Below are positions 1 to 5,555 of a stretch of 7,958 nucleotides of DNA, one piece after another. This DNA comes from Alkalibacterium sp046484155 (lineage in GTDB: Bacteria; Bacillota; Bacilli; Lactobacillales; Carnobacteriaceae_A). Location: the NCBI RefSeq assembly GCF_046484155.1, contig NZ_JAWOBT010000131.1, positions 1 to 7,958 on the forward strand, written 5' to 3'. Each line of letters opens with the position of its first letter. Position 1 is the first letter of the stretch. Made by a program: the position numbers and the translations under genes. The notes beneath the pieces were generated by a model. That model saw only the letters and a program-made list of their open reading frames with translations, searched no databases and was not told where the DNA came from.

Positions 1-45
1 ATAGGTTGATGGGATTTAAGATAATAGGATAGAAATTTCATCTAT

Positions 46-55
46 AGTATACTAG
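46..55. promoter_or_regulatory. Palindrome overlapping a possible -10 box upstream of the first aldo/keto reductase
   Basis: TAGTATACTA is a perfect 10-bp palindrome. It contains TATACT (48-53), a good match to a sigma-A -10 hexamer, about 60 bp before the ATG at 113. No convincing -35 box sits 16-18 bp upstream, so the promoter may need an activator or may lie elsewhere. A second small palindrome, GTTGA-G-TCAAC (72-82), lies between it and the ribosome binding site. A regulator site over the -10 is plausible, but the regulator cannot be named from sequence. Confidence 0.35.
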
Positions 56-112
56 TTATAGAAGATCGATTGTTGAGTCAACTTGTTGATTGATAGAATT
101 GGAGGAATAAAA

Positions 113-967
113 ATGGATACGGTTACTCTATATAATGGAAAGAAAATGCCAGCGATCGGTTTTGAAATCTGTAAAAATTCGAATGAAGAAAAAGCTGTTC
201 AGTCGATTGTTAAAGCTATTGAAGTAGGCTTCCGCCATCTTGACAGTTCAGCTGGATTTCAAAACGGGGAATTAGTGAGTCGGGGACTTAAAAAGAGTGG
301 ATTCCCAAGAGAAGAGTTGTTTTTAACCAGTAATTTAATGATCGATGGACATAGTTATATGGATGTAAAACGCAATGTGGAAGAAATATTAAAAAAATTA
401 GAAACGGATTATTTAGATCTTTATCTGATTCATTGGCCATTCGATAAAGGAAACGGGGAAGACTGGGATAAAAAGAATTTAGAAACCTGGAGAGCGATGG
501 AAGACCTTTACGAAGAAGGTAAGCTTCAAGCCATCGGAGTCAGTAATTTTTCAATCAACCACTTGGAAAATATAGTTGAACATGCTAAAATCAAACCGAT
601 GGTCAACAGGCTGCAGATCCATCCAGGCGTGACTCAAAATAAGTTGCGTGAATACTGTAAAAAATACGATATCATCGTTCAAGCCTGTTCACCGCTGAAT
701 CCGCTGAACGTTTTAAGGAAAGAAGATCGTATAAGAGGGATGCTAGAAAAATACGATAAGTCTTTGGCTCAAGTATTGCTCCGTTTCGGGATGGATTTAG
801 ATGTCGTACCTTTAACCAAATCGGCGCATACTTACCGTATCGAAGAAAATTTCAATGTCTTTGATTTTAAACTGGATAAAGAAGATTACGATTACTTGTT
901 TGAATGGCGTCACCCTGATTTTATTGAATCAGACAATCAAAATGGACGTCCGCCGCAAATAAATTAG
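113..967 (+). CDS. Aldo/keto reductase family protein with a degenerate catalytic tetrad
   Basis: 284 residues, a normal length for the AKR5-type (2,5-diketo-gluconate reductase/YtbE-like) family of NAD(P)H-dependent cytosolic (alpha/beta)8-barrel reductases. The ATG at 113 is preferred over an in-frame TTG at 83 because GGAGG (101-105) lies 7 bp before it. Family landmarks in order: the start strand (LYNGKKMPAIGF, 6-17), catalytic Asp44 in RHLD, the His motif LYLIHWP (His107), GVSNFS (142-147), the NRLQIHP strand (165-171), and the phosphate-binding Lys236-Ser237 and Arg242 near TKSAHTYRIEENF. The oddity is the active site: the tetrad Tyr is Phe49 (DSSAGFQNG against the usual DTAxxYxNE) and the tetrad Lys is Asn74 (LFLTSNL against LF.TTKLW). 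Cofactor-binding residues persist, so it may bind NADPH without normal carbonyl reduction. It probably forms an operon with the YccF-like gene 20 bp downstream. Family call is firm; activity is uncertain. Confidence 0.9.
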   Translation: MDTVTLYNGKKMPAIGFEICKNSNEEKAVQSIVKAIEVGFRHLDSSAGFQNGELVSRGLKKSGFPREELFLTSNLMIDGHSYMDVKRNVEEILKKLETDYLDLYLIHWPFDKGNGEDWDKKNLETWRAMEDLYEEGKLQAIGVSNFSINHLENIVEHAKIKPMVNRLQIHPGVTQNKLREYCKKYDIIVQACSPLNPLNVLRKEDRIRGMLEKYDKSLAQVLLRFGMDLDVVPLTKSAHTYRIEENFNVFDFKLDKEDYDYLFEWRHPDFIESDNQNGRPPQIN

Positions 968-987
968 GCGAGGAAAGGAAGATCTGA

Positions 988-1353
988 TTGAAGTTGTTAG
1001 GTAATATTGTATGGTTTATTTTTGGTGGATTTATCAGCTTCTTCACCTGGTTGATATTAGGTGTTCTTTGGTCTATTACTATTATAGGCATTCCTATCGG
1101 GAAGCAATGCTTCAAATTCTCTACCATGGCTGCTGCACCGTTTGGTAAAGATATTGAGTTTGGACATGGCGGAGTATCCTTTATGTTCAATGTGCTGTGG
1201 CTGGTACTGGGCGGATTTGCCCTAGTCATCGAGGAAGTCACGATGGGCGTTCTATTCTGTTTGACCATCGTAGGCATTCCATTTGGACTCCAGCATTTTA
1301 AACAAGCTAAACTTGCACTGCTGCCATTCGGGGCACGAATCGTCAGAACATGA
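988..1353 (+). CDS. yccF: YccF-family (DUF307) small inner-membrane protein
   Basis: 121 residues of a membrane protein family whose function is not established. The TTG start at 988 is preceded by AGGAAAGGA (971-979) at 8 bp spacing. The protein is an internal duplication of one YccF unit: residues 6-56 and 68-118 align without gaps. Shared positions include Asn-x-x-Trp (6/68), Gly-Gly (13-14/75-76), IGIPIG against VGIPFG (33-38/95-100), Phe-Lys (42-43/104-105) and PFG (51-53/113-115). Each unit is strongly hydrophobic in its first 30 or so residues, so two to four membrane segments are expected. There is no signal peptide. The gene lies 20 bp after the aldo/keto reductase and before a strong terminator, so the two are probably cotranscribed. 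It is slightly shorter than the E. coli homologue. Family assignment is confident; no role is proposed. Confidence 0.88.
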   Translation: MKLLGNIVWFIFGGFISFFTWLILGVLWSITIIGIPIGKQCFKFSTMAAAPFGKDIEFGHGGVSFMFNVLWLVLGGFALVIEEVTMGVLFCLTIVGIPFGLQHFKQAKLALLPFGARIVRT

Positions 1354-1368
1354 ATATAACAACAAAGA

Positions 1369-1398
1369 AAAAATCGCCTATTGATATAGGCGATTTTT
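1369..1398. terminator. Bidirectional rho-independent terminator overlapping the end of the hydrolase gene
   Basis: A perfect 13-bp stem, AAAAATCGCCTAT (1369-1381) with ATAGGCGATTTTT (1386-1398), has a 4-base loop. The T tail ends the plus-strand reductase-yccF transcript. The A run (1368-1373) gives a U tail to the minus-strand hydrolase transcript. The hydrolase stop codon (1380-1378) lies in the hairpin itself, and its last codons encode one arm. Confidence 0.92.
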
Positions 1399-1998
1399 GT
1401 TTGCTTTATACCATTCTTTTGCTACATTGATTTCTGTCCCTGTAAGCTGATGGCCGTGGTTTTCCCAGTGCAAGGTAACGTCAGCGCCGGCATTGCTGAG
1501 TAAATGTTCGAGTTCTTCTGATTCTTCGGAAGCACAAATCGGGTCATTGGTTCCTGCTCCAATAAAGATGGGTGTGCCTGATAGATCCGGAAGCTCCAAA
1601 CCTCTCAGCGGGACCATCGGATGGTGCAGGATGGCGCCTTTTAGGACGTTGCTATCATGGAAGAGCAGACTTCCGGCAATATTCGCCCCATTTGAATAGC
1701 CGATGGCGATGATCTTGTTTCGATCAAAGCCGTATTCGTTTGCAGCATCGCTTAAAAAGTGTTTTAATTCCTCGGTTCTTAATTTCAGGTCTGCCTCATC
1801 AAAGACACCGGGTCTCAAACGTTTAAAATAGCGAAACATGCCGTTCTCATCGATGTTTCCCCTGACACTTAAGACATTTGCTTGGGGATCCACTTGAGCT
1901 GCTAGAGGAAGCAGATCTTGTTCCGTGCCGCCCGTTCCATGAAGTAAGAGTAAAGTGGTATTGGTTAAGTCAGTTCCTTTTTTAAATATATGTTTCAA
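1378..1998 (-). CDS. mhqD: MhqD-like alpha/beta hydrolase (carboxylesterase/phospholipase family)
   Basis: 206 residues, close to Bacillus subtilis MhqD (YodD) as remembered, with near-identical stretches such as LLLLHGTGG, LSVRGN, GYSNGANIA, LHHPMVP and TNDPICASEESEEL. Visible catalytic triad: Ser102 in the nucleophile elbow GYSNG, Asp152 in GTNDP and His183 in HGHQLT. The oxyanion motif HGTGG is at 20-24. It is cytosolic, with no signal peptide. The start is TTG at 1998, with AAAAGGAG (2008-2015) 9 bp upstream. In B. subtilis this enzyme belongs to the MhqR regulon induced by 2-methylhydroquinone, catechol and other quinone-like electrophiles; its true substrate is not established. The upstream promoter and MhqR-like operator here support the same control. 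It is transcribed divergently from a quinone oxidoreductase. Family certain, orthology likely. Confidence 0.88.
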   Translation of the reverse strand: MKHIFKKGTDLTNTTLLLLHGTGGTEQDLLPLAAQVDPQANVLSVRGNIDENGMFRYFKRLRPGVFDEADLKLRTEELKHFLSDAANEYGFDRNKIIAIGYSNGANIAGSLLFHDSNVLKGAILHHPMVPLRGLELPDLSGTPIFIGAGTNDPICASEESEELEHLLSNAGADVTLHWENHGHQLTGTEINVAKEWYKANKNRLYQ

Positions 1999-2103
1999 CG
2001 TCGATTACTCCTTTTCTGCTGTTATTTTCAATGGTATCAGATGTTTTTCAGAAGGTCTGTCTCACTCGATTCAGCCTCTTCGAATCAACGATAGAGCTTA
2101 TTT

Positions 2104-2121
2104 TAGTACGAATTCGAGATG
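2104..2121 (-). promoter_or_regulatory. MhqR-like operator downstream of the hydrolase promoter
   Basis: Plus-strand TAGTACGAATTCGAGATG matches the MhqR box as I remember it from B. subtilis (tATCTcgaAtTCgAGATa) at 14 of 18 positions. The CGAATTCG core (2109-2116) and the right half-site through GAGAT are intact, and the left half-site is degenerate. It begins a few bases after the predicted transcription start (about 2125), a position suited to repression. MhqR itself is not encoded in the window. Confidence 0.6.
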
Positions 2122-2131
2122 TTATGTCATA

Positions 2132-2160
2132 AGTATACGGGCTTACTTACTTTATGTCAA
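2132..2160 (-). promoter_or_regulatory. Sigma-A promoter of the MhqD-like gene
   Basis: On the minus strand, TTGACA (2160-2155) and TATACT (2137-2132) are separated by exactly 17 bp, close to the vegetative consensus. The start point should fall near 2125, giving a leader of about 125 nt before the TTG at 1998. This is the strongest promoter match in the window. The adjacent operator-like sequence at 2104-2121 suggests that it is held off by a repressor. Confidence 0.82.
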
Positions 2161-2167
2161 CAAAGTG

Positions 2168-2195
2168 ACCCTCTCTGTTTTTCACGGAAGAGGGT
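2168..2195. repeat. Hairpin-forming inverted repeat in the divergent intergenic region
   Basis: ACCCTCT (2168-2174) pairs with AGAGGGT (2189-2195). The stem continues inside as CTGT (2175-2178) with ACGG (2184-2187), including one G-T pair and a one-base bulge, and closes on TTTTC. It resembles a terminator hairpin but lacks a real T run after it, and no gene on either strand ends here. It lies just upstream of the -35 box of the hydrolase promoter. It may be a relic terminator or an mRNA leader structure. Confidence 0.45.
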
Positions 2196-2432
2196 GCTTG
2201 GTTTGATTTAAGAATGTGTGAGACTGGCCGCTGAAAATAGGGAAGGTCGCTCTCTGTAAAGATTTGAATGCTGCTTCACAGTTGATCATACGTCGGCATA
2301 TAGTTTTTAGAATAGAGTGGATTTGTGGACGGTGGTCCGTATTTTTGTGTAAACTTAAACAGTAAGGTATCGACTATTAAGGAAAGCGAGTCATCAGAAG
2401 CAGCGAAATACAAATCGGGAAAGGGGATCACT
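2196..2432. other. Non-coding upstream region of the quinone oxidoreductase
   Basis: This is the rest of the 434-bp gap between the divergent genes. I see no gene in it. TAGAAT (2308-2313) resembles a -10 box, with TTGATC (2282-2287) 20 bp upstream, longer than a standard spacer but tolerable for MerR-activated promoters. GGAC-GGTG-GTCC (2327-2338) is a small hairpin. An open frame runs in from 2325, but its first 36 residues are polar and unlike the enzyme family. Promoter identity is unresolved. Confidence 0.4.
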
Positions 2433-3419
2433 ATGAAAGCATGGAGTATTGAAAAGCCTGGCAATAGAGAGGTCTTGAAATTAAAAGAATACATAACGCC
2501 CGTCCCAAAAGAGGGGGAACTGTTGATCGAAGTCGAAGCAGCGGGGATCAACCGGACAGATTTATTGACGAGAGGAAATGAATCGTTGGAAGCACCGTAC
2601 CCTATTTTAGGTGTCGAAGTGAGTGGTGTCGTGGTTGAAAACAGGTCAACGGATCCGCAGCTAAACGCTGGAACCCGAGTATGCGGCTTGGTCAATCACG
2701 GCGGATACAGTGAATATGTCACGATGCCAGCCGACCGCGCCATTATCTTACCCGGCAATTTATCATTTGAGGAAGGCGCTGCGATCCCTGAAGTCTTTTT
2801 GACCGCTTATCAGACCGTTTACTGGTTAGGCGAATTAAAAGAAAAAGAAAAGATCCTGATTCACGCTGCGGGGAGCGGGGTCGGGACCGCGGCTATTCAA
2901 CTCGCGAGTCAACTGAGCCAGGCCACCATCTTTGCGACTGCTGGACGGAGTGACAAACTGGAGAAAGCCAAAGAGTTGGGGGCTCATGTCTTGATCAATT
3001 ATAAAACGGAAGCTTTTGATGAAAAAGTGAGTAAACTGACAGAAGATTCCGGGGTAGACGTCATACTGGACTTTGTCGGAGCATCCTACTGGGAGATGAA
3101 TCTGGCGAGTTGTGCAGTGGATGCGCGGTGGATACTGATCGGGACTCTGGGAGGGGCATCTGTTGAGAACGTGTCGTTAAGTGGATTAATGAAAAAGTGT
3201 GTCACCCTCAGGGGAACCTTGCTCACACCAAGGAGTGACGCCTATAAAGCGCGGCTGACTCAAGAATTTTCACAGATAGCCATGCCTTTTTTTGAAGAAA
3301 AGAAAATCAGTCCGATCATTCATTCAGTTGTTCCCTTTGGTGACTTACCCGAGGCGCATAGGATAATGGAAGATGATGAAAACATCGGTAAAATCATTTT
3401 AAAAGTGAAAAATGGATGA
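2433..3419 (+). CDS. NADPH:quinone oxidoreductase, PIG3/TP53I3-like zinc-free MDR family
   Basis: 328 residues, the usual size of quinone oxidoreductases of the medium-chain dehydrogenase/reductase superfamily, which reduce quinones with NADPH in the cytosol. The ATG at 2433 is chosen because GGGAAAGGGG precedes it with 6 bp spacing and MKAWSIEKPG is the normal N-terminus. Order: GroES-like catalytic domain (about 1-115) with AAGINRTDLLTRG (37-49), GVEVSGVV (60-67) and GGYSEYV (90-96); IPEVFLTAYQTV (118-129); Rossmann domain with nucleotide loop AAGSGVGTAAIQLA (145-158), LGA..LINYK (182-191) and the family stretch GVDVILDFVGASYWEMN (207-223); C-terminal NIGKIILKV. The IPE(A/V)xLTAxQ and GxSYWExN patterns point to the PIG3 branch rather than E. 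coli QorA. Zinc-binding cysteines are absent, as usual. It is divergent from the MhqD-like gene, suggesting shared quinone defence; a shared regulator is inference. Confidence 0.92.
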   Translation: MKAWSIEKPGNREVLKLKEYITPVPKEGELLIEVEAAGINRTDLLTRGNESLEAPYPILGVEVSGVVVENRSTDPQLNAGTRVCGLVNHGGYSEYVTMPADRAIILPGNLSFEEGAAIPEVFLTAYQTVYWLGELKEKEKILIHAAGSGVGTAAIQLASQLSQATIFATAGRSDKLEKAKELGAHVLINYKTEAFDEKVSKLTEDSGVDVILDFVGASYWEMNLASCAVDARWILIGTLGGASVENVSLSGLMKKCVTLRGTLLTPRSDAYKARLTQEFSQIAMPFFEEKKISPIIHSVVPFGDLPEAHRIMEDDENIGKIILKVKNG

Positions 3420-3421
3420 TC

Positions 3422-3443
3422 AGGGAGGTACTGTATCATGTGA
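3422..3443 (+). other. Shine-Dalgarno plus ATG-TGA start-stop element
   Basis: Three bases after the oxidoreductase stop codon, a strong AGGGAGGT (3422-3429) is followed 8 bp later by ATG immediately followed by TGA (3438-3443). A ribosome could load and terminate at once. The next ATG (3448) opens a 10-codon frame ending at 3480, but lies 18 bp from the motif, too far for normal spacing. It may be a relic of a lost downstream gene start or a translational regulator between two genes. The whole gap to 3528 has no terminator hairpin. Confidence 0.4.
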
Positions 3444-3528
3444 AATAATGACTGTTAGTGGATTCTTTGTGAAAGGATAGGTATCATTGATGGTAAGAAG
3501 AAAATTTATTTTAGGGGTGAAAAGATAA

Positions 3529-4464
3529 ATGAAAAAACGCATGATGGGTAACACGGGTATTGAAGTGTCAGAAATTGGTTTTGGTGCATGGCAGTTAGGC
3601 AACGAAAGCGATTGGGGAAAAATGGCCGATGAGGAAGCGATCGGTTTAGTTCATGAAGCGTTGGACGCCGGCTGTAACTTTTTTGATACAGCACCTAACT
3701 ACGGATTTGGAAAGAGTGAAGAGCTCCTTGGCAAAGCCTTGAAAGGGAAAAGAGACCAGGTCGTTATCAGCAGTAAATGCGGTCATCACACGGACGACGT
3801 ACAGAGTTTCGAACCTGAAAAACTGCTGGAATCTGTCGAAGGAAGCCTCAAGCGATTGAATACGGACTACCTTGATAGCCTCCTCCTTCATAATCCACCA
3901 TTTTCTGCGCTTGATCAACATTCACCGCAATTCCAAATGCTTGAAAAACTGAAGAAGCAGGGGAAAATCAGAGCCTACGGGGCTTCGGTGGATACGGCTA
4001 AAGAAATCAATGAACTACTGGATAAAACAGACAGTCAGATCATTGAAGTCATGTTTAATGCTTTTTATCAGGAACCACTGCCTGCAATGAAACGTGCGTA
4101 TGACGAAGGCGTCGGTCTGATCGTGAAAGTACCTTTAGACTCCGGATGGCTCACGGGTAAATATGATGCTGACAGCACGTTCACGGGTATCAGAAGCAGA
4201 TGGAGCAAGGAAGATATCCAGTTCCGCAGCGTATTAGTTGAAAAAGTACGTCGCATCATAGGTGACGACCAGTCGATGGTTAAGATCGCTTTACAGTATA
4301 TATTGTCATTTAAAGAAGTGTCGACAGTTATTCCGGGTGCTAAAAACAGTCAGCAATTACAGCAGAATCTTGCTGCCTCAAAAGATCTCTTATCAGAAGA
4401 TATGATGCAGGCATTAAGAGGCTTATGGATTGAAGAAATCAAAGGTAAATCGCTACCCTGGTAG
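3529..4464 (+). CDS. Aldo/keto reductase with intact catalytic tetrad
   Basis: 311 residues, typical of the broad bacterial aldo/keto reductases of the YdbC/IolS-like type, which reduce carbonyl compounds (or act in reverse) with NAD(P)H in the cytosol. The ATG at 3529 follows AGGGGTGA (3513-3520) at 8 bp. Visible elements: N-terminal signature GNTGIEVSEIGFGAWQLG (7-24), Asp53 and Tyr58 in FFDTAPNYGFGKSEELLGKAL, Lys83 in ISSKCGHH, His121 in SLLLHNPP, the barrel strand VKVPLDSGWLTGKY (199-212), and the C-terminal cofactor motif TVIPGAKNSQQLQQNL (266-281). All four tetrad residues are present, unlike the aldo/keto reductase at 113-967. It lies 109 bp after the quinone oxidoreductase without an obvious terminator between, so co-transcription is possible, though a private promoter is not excluded. 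The substrate cannot be inferred. Confidence 0.93.
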   Translation: MKKRMMGNTGIEVSEIGFGAWQLGNESDWGKMADEEAIGLVHEALDAGCNFFDTAPNYGFGKSEELLGKALKGKRDQVVISSKCGHHTDDVQSFEPEKLLESVEGSLKRLNTDYLDSLLLHNPPFSALDQHSPQFQMLEKLKKQGKIRAYGASVDTAKEINELLDKTDSQIIEVMFNAFYQEPLPAMKRAYDEGVGLIVKVPLDSGWLTGKYDADSTFTGIRSRWSKEDIQFRSVLVEKVRRIIGDDQSMVKIALQYILSFKEVSTVIPGAKNSQQLQQNLAASKDLLSEDMMQALRGLWIEEIKGKSLPW

Positions 4465-4499
4465 CACGCAACCCCACCGAGTAAACTGAATGTGAAATA

Positions 4500-4545
4500 A
4501 AAATAGCGGGAAAGCTCATTGATCAATGAGCTTTCCCGCTATTTT
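4500..4545. terminator. Bidirectional terminator, 46-bp perfect palindrome
   Basis: The sequence is perfectly self-complementary about its centre at 4522/4523 (TTGATCAA), so the stem can reach 21 bp with a GATC loop. AAAATAGCGGG opens it and CCCGCTATTTT closes it, giving A/T tails on both strands. It separates the convergent aldo/keto reductase (ending at 4464) and the coiled-coil gene (ending at 4556) and should stop both transcripts. Confidence 0.93.
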
Positions 4546-4555
4546 AATATTATAC

Positions 4556-5434
4556 TCAGTAATACAATTGCGATTCCTGCAACTGTTTTGCTAAGGCCAC
4601 TTTACGGTCCTGCAGTTGTTTTTGGATACAATCGACTTCGGTATAGAGGGTATCAAGGTTATCTTTATTCCGCTGGATGGTATCTTTCGTACTCCAGTCT
4701 GAAAAGATATTATCGAAGAAGACATCAAAAACGCGTCTCATTTGACTAAGGTTTTCATAGTTCAGAACATTTTGCAGATCGACATCTTTCAGTTCTTTCT
4801 TGTAGCGTTCAATCAATCCTTCCAGATAAAAGAGCTCTTCTTCAGCCTGATCGATTTTATCATACTTGAACATATCGATCAGGAAACTGTCAGTGAACAT
4901 ATCCCAGGTGGCTAAAGAGTCAGCGGAATCCAGCTTTTCTAAGGTCGAATTTAAACCGCTTAAGACACTCTCTCCGGCATTCAAGGCTTCGTTGATTTCT
5001 TGAATTTCTGATTCCAATTGGAGTTGCTGTTCTTCTTTACGGGAAAGGTCCTCATAAAACGCAGAATCTGTCACTTTCAGTTTCTCTTTTAAAGTATCCA
5101 GCTCAGCTTTAAGTTCATCGATTTCAGCGATTATGCGTGAGAGCTCTTTGCGAGATTCCAGGTGCAAAGCTGAAGCTTCATCTAAAGTCAGTTTTGCTTT
5201 GATTTGTTCTTGTTTTTCTTCGTACAGTTTCTTGTCATGTGTTCCAATAACGGTTCTTAAAAAAGTAGTTAGAGACTGAGATTCCAGTTTATCAACATCT
5301 GCTTTCTCTTTCTGGAAAACTGCTTTTGCCTCATTGTATCTATTTTCATTTAATTGAAACCGTTCTTCAGCTGATTTCTTTTTCTTCAGCAAGCGTTCCA
5401 ACTTTAATCGCAATGTTTCATATGTATGATTCAT
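4556..5434 (-). CDS. Coiled-coil protein of an uncharacterised family
   Basis: 292 residues, not a named family to me. ATG at 5434 with a strong GGAGG 6 bp upstream. There is no signal peptide or membrane segment, so it is probably cytosolic. Predicted order: charged coiled coil (about 5-50); a short hydrophobic break SLTTFLRTVIG (54-64); long coiled coil (66-125); another (130-170); a more globular segment (172-248) with TWDMFTDSFLIDMFKYDKIDQA and RRVFDVFFDNIFSDW; and a terminal coiled coil (250-290). From memory, the combination of SLTxFL..xxG followed by KLxxDEA, then W.T.DM, KIDxA and FFDxxFxDW, recurs in uncharacterised bacterial coiled-coil proteins, so it is probably a conserved family and not just low-complexity helix. 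It appears monocistronic, between its own promoter and the terminator at 4500-4545. No function is proposed; a cytoskeletal, scaffold or stress role would be a guess. Confidence 0.85.
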   Translation of the reverse strand: MNHTYETLRLKLERLLKKKKSAEERFQLNENRYNEAKAVFQKEKADVDKLESQSLTTFLRTVIGTHDKKLYEEKQEQIKAKLTLDEASALHLESRKELSRIIAEIDELKAELDTLKEKLKVTDSAFYEDLSRKEEQQLQLESEIQEINEALNAGESVLSGLNSTLEKLDSADSLATWDMFTDSFLIDMFKYDKIDQAEEELFYLEGLIERYKKELKDVDLQNVLNYENLSQMRRVFDVFFDNIFSDWSTKDTIQRNKDNLDTLYTEVDCIQKQLQDRKVALAKQLQESQLYY

Positions 5435-5460
5435 GCTTTTCCTCCTTAAGTCTTTCTATA

Positions 5461-5469
5461 ATTATAACA
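5461..5469 (-). promoter_or_regulatory. Extended -10 promoter of the coiled-coil gene with a cre-like overlap
   Basis: Minus-strand TATAAT (5466-5461) is a perfect -10 box preceded by TG-N (5469-5467), an extended -10. No good -35 box exists, only a T-rich stretch, which fits extended -10 promoters. The start point would be near 5454, about 20 nt before the ATG. The adjacent AAGAAAGCGCTATGT (5481-5467) matches 8 of 10 fixed positions of the CcpA cre consensus WTGNAANCGNWNNCW. Confidence 0.65.
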
Positions 5470-5514
5470 TAGCGCTTTCTTGAAAAAATGGTCTCTGATA
5501 TATTTATGTATGAA

Positions 5515-5543
5515 AAAGACTCAGGAATAAATCCTGAGTCTTT
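5515..5543 (-). terminator. Rho-independent terminator of the first OpuAC-type gene
   Basis: AAAGACTCAGGA (5515-5526) and TCCTGAGTCTTT (5532-5543) form a perfect 12-bp stem with a 5-base loop, 12 bp after the minus-strand stop codon at 5556. The A run at 5513-5517 supplies the U tail on the minus strand. Confidence 0.9.
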
Positions 5544-5555
5544 AAACAGTTCACA

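Noticed and set aside
83..112. In-frame TTG start extending the first aldo/keto reductase by 10 residues
   Set aside because: The ATG at 113 has GGAGG 7 bp upstream and gives the family's normal N-terminus; the extension MLIDRIGGIK has no support.
921..1277. Minus-strand open frame opposite the YccF gene
   Set aside because: It has no ribosome binding site or recognisable motif and lies antisense to a well-supported conserved gene.
2325..2432. N-terminal extension of the quinone oxidoreductase by 36 residues
   Set aside because: The extension is polar and unlike the family, has no ribosome binding site, and the ATG at 2433 has one and begins at the conserved position.
3448..3480. 10-codon frame MTVSGFFVKG between the oxidoreductase and the aldo/keto reductase
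   Set aside because: The only good ribosome binding site is 18 bp upstream, too far away; the start-stop pair at 3438 fits it better.
4519..4749. Plus-strand 76-codon frame rich in Tyr and Arg
   Set aside because: It starts inside the terminator palindrome and runs antisense to the coiled-coil gene.
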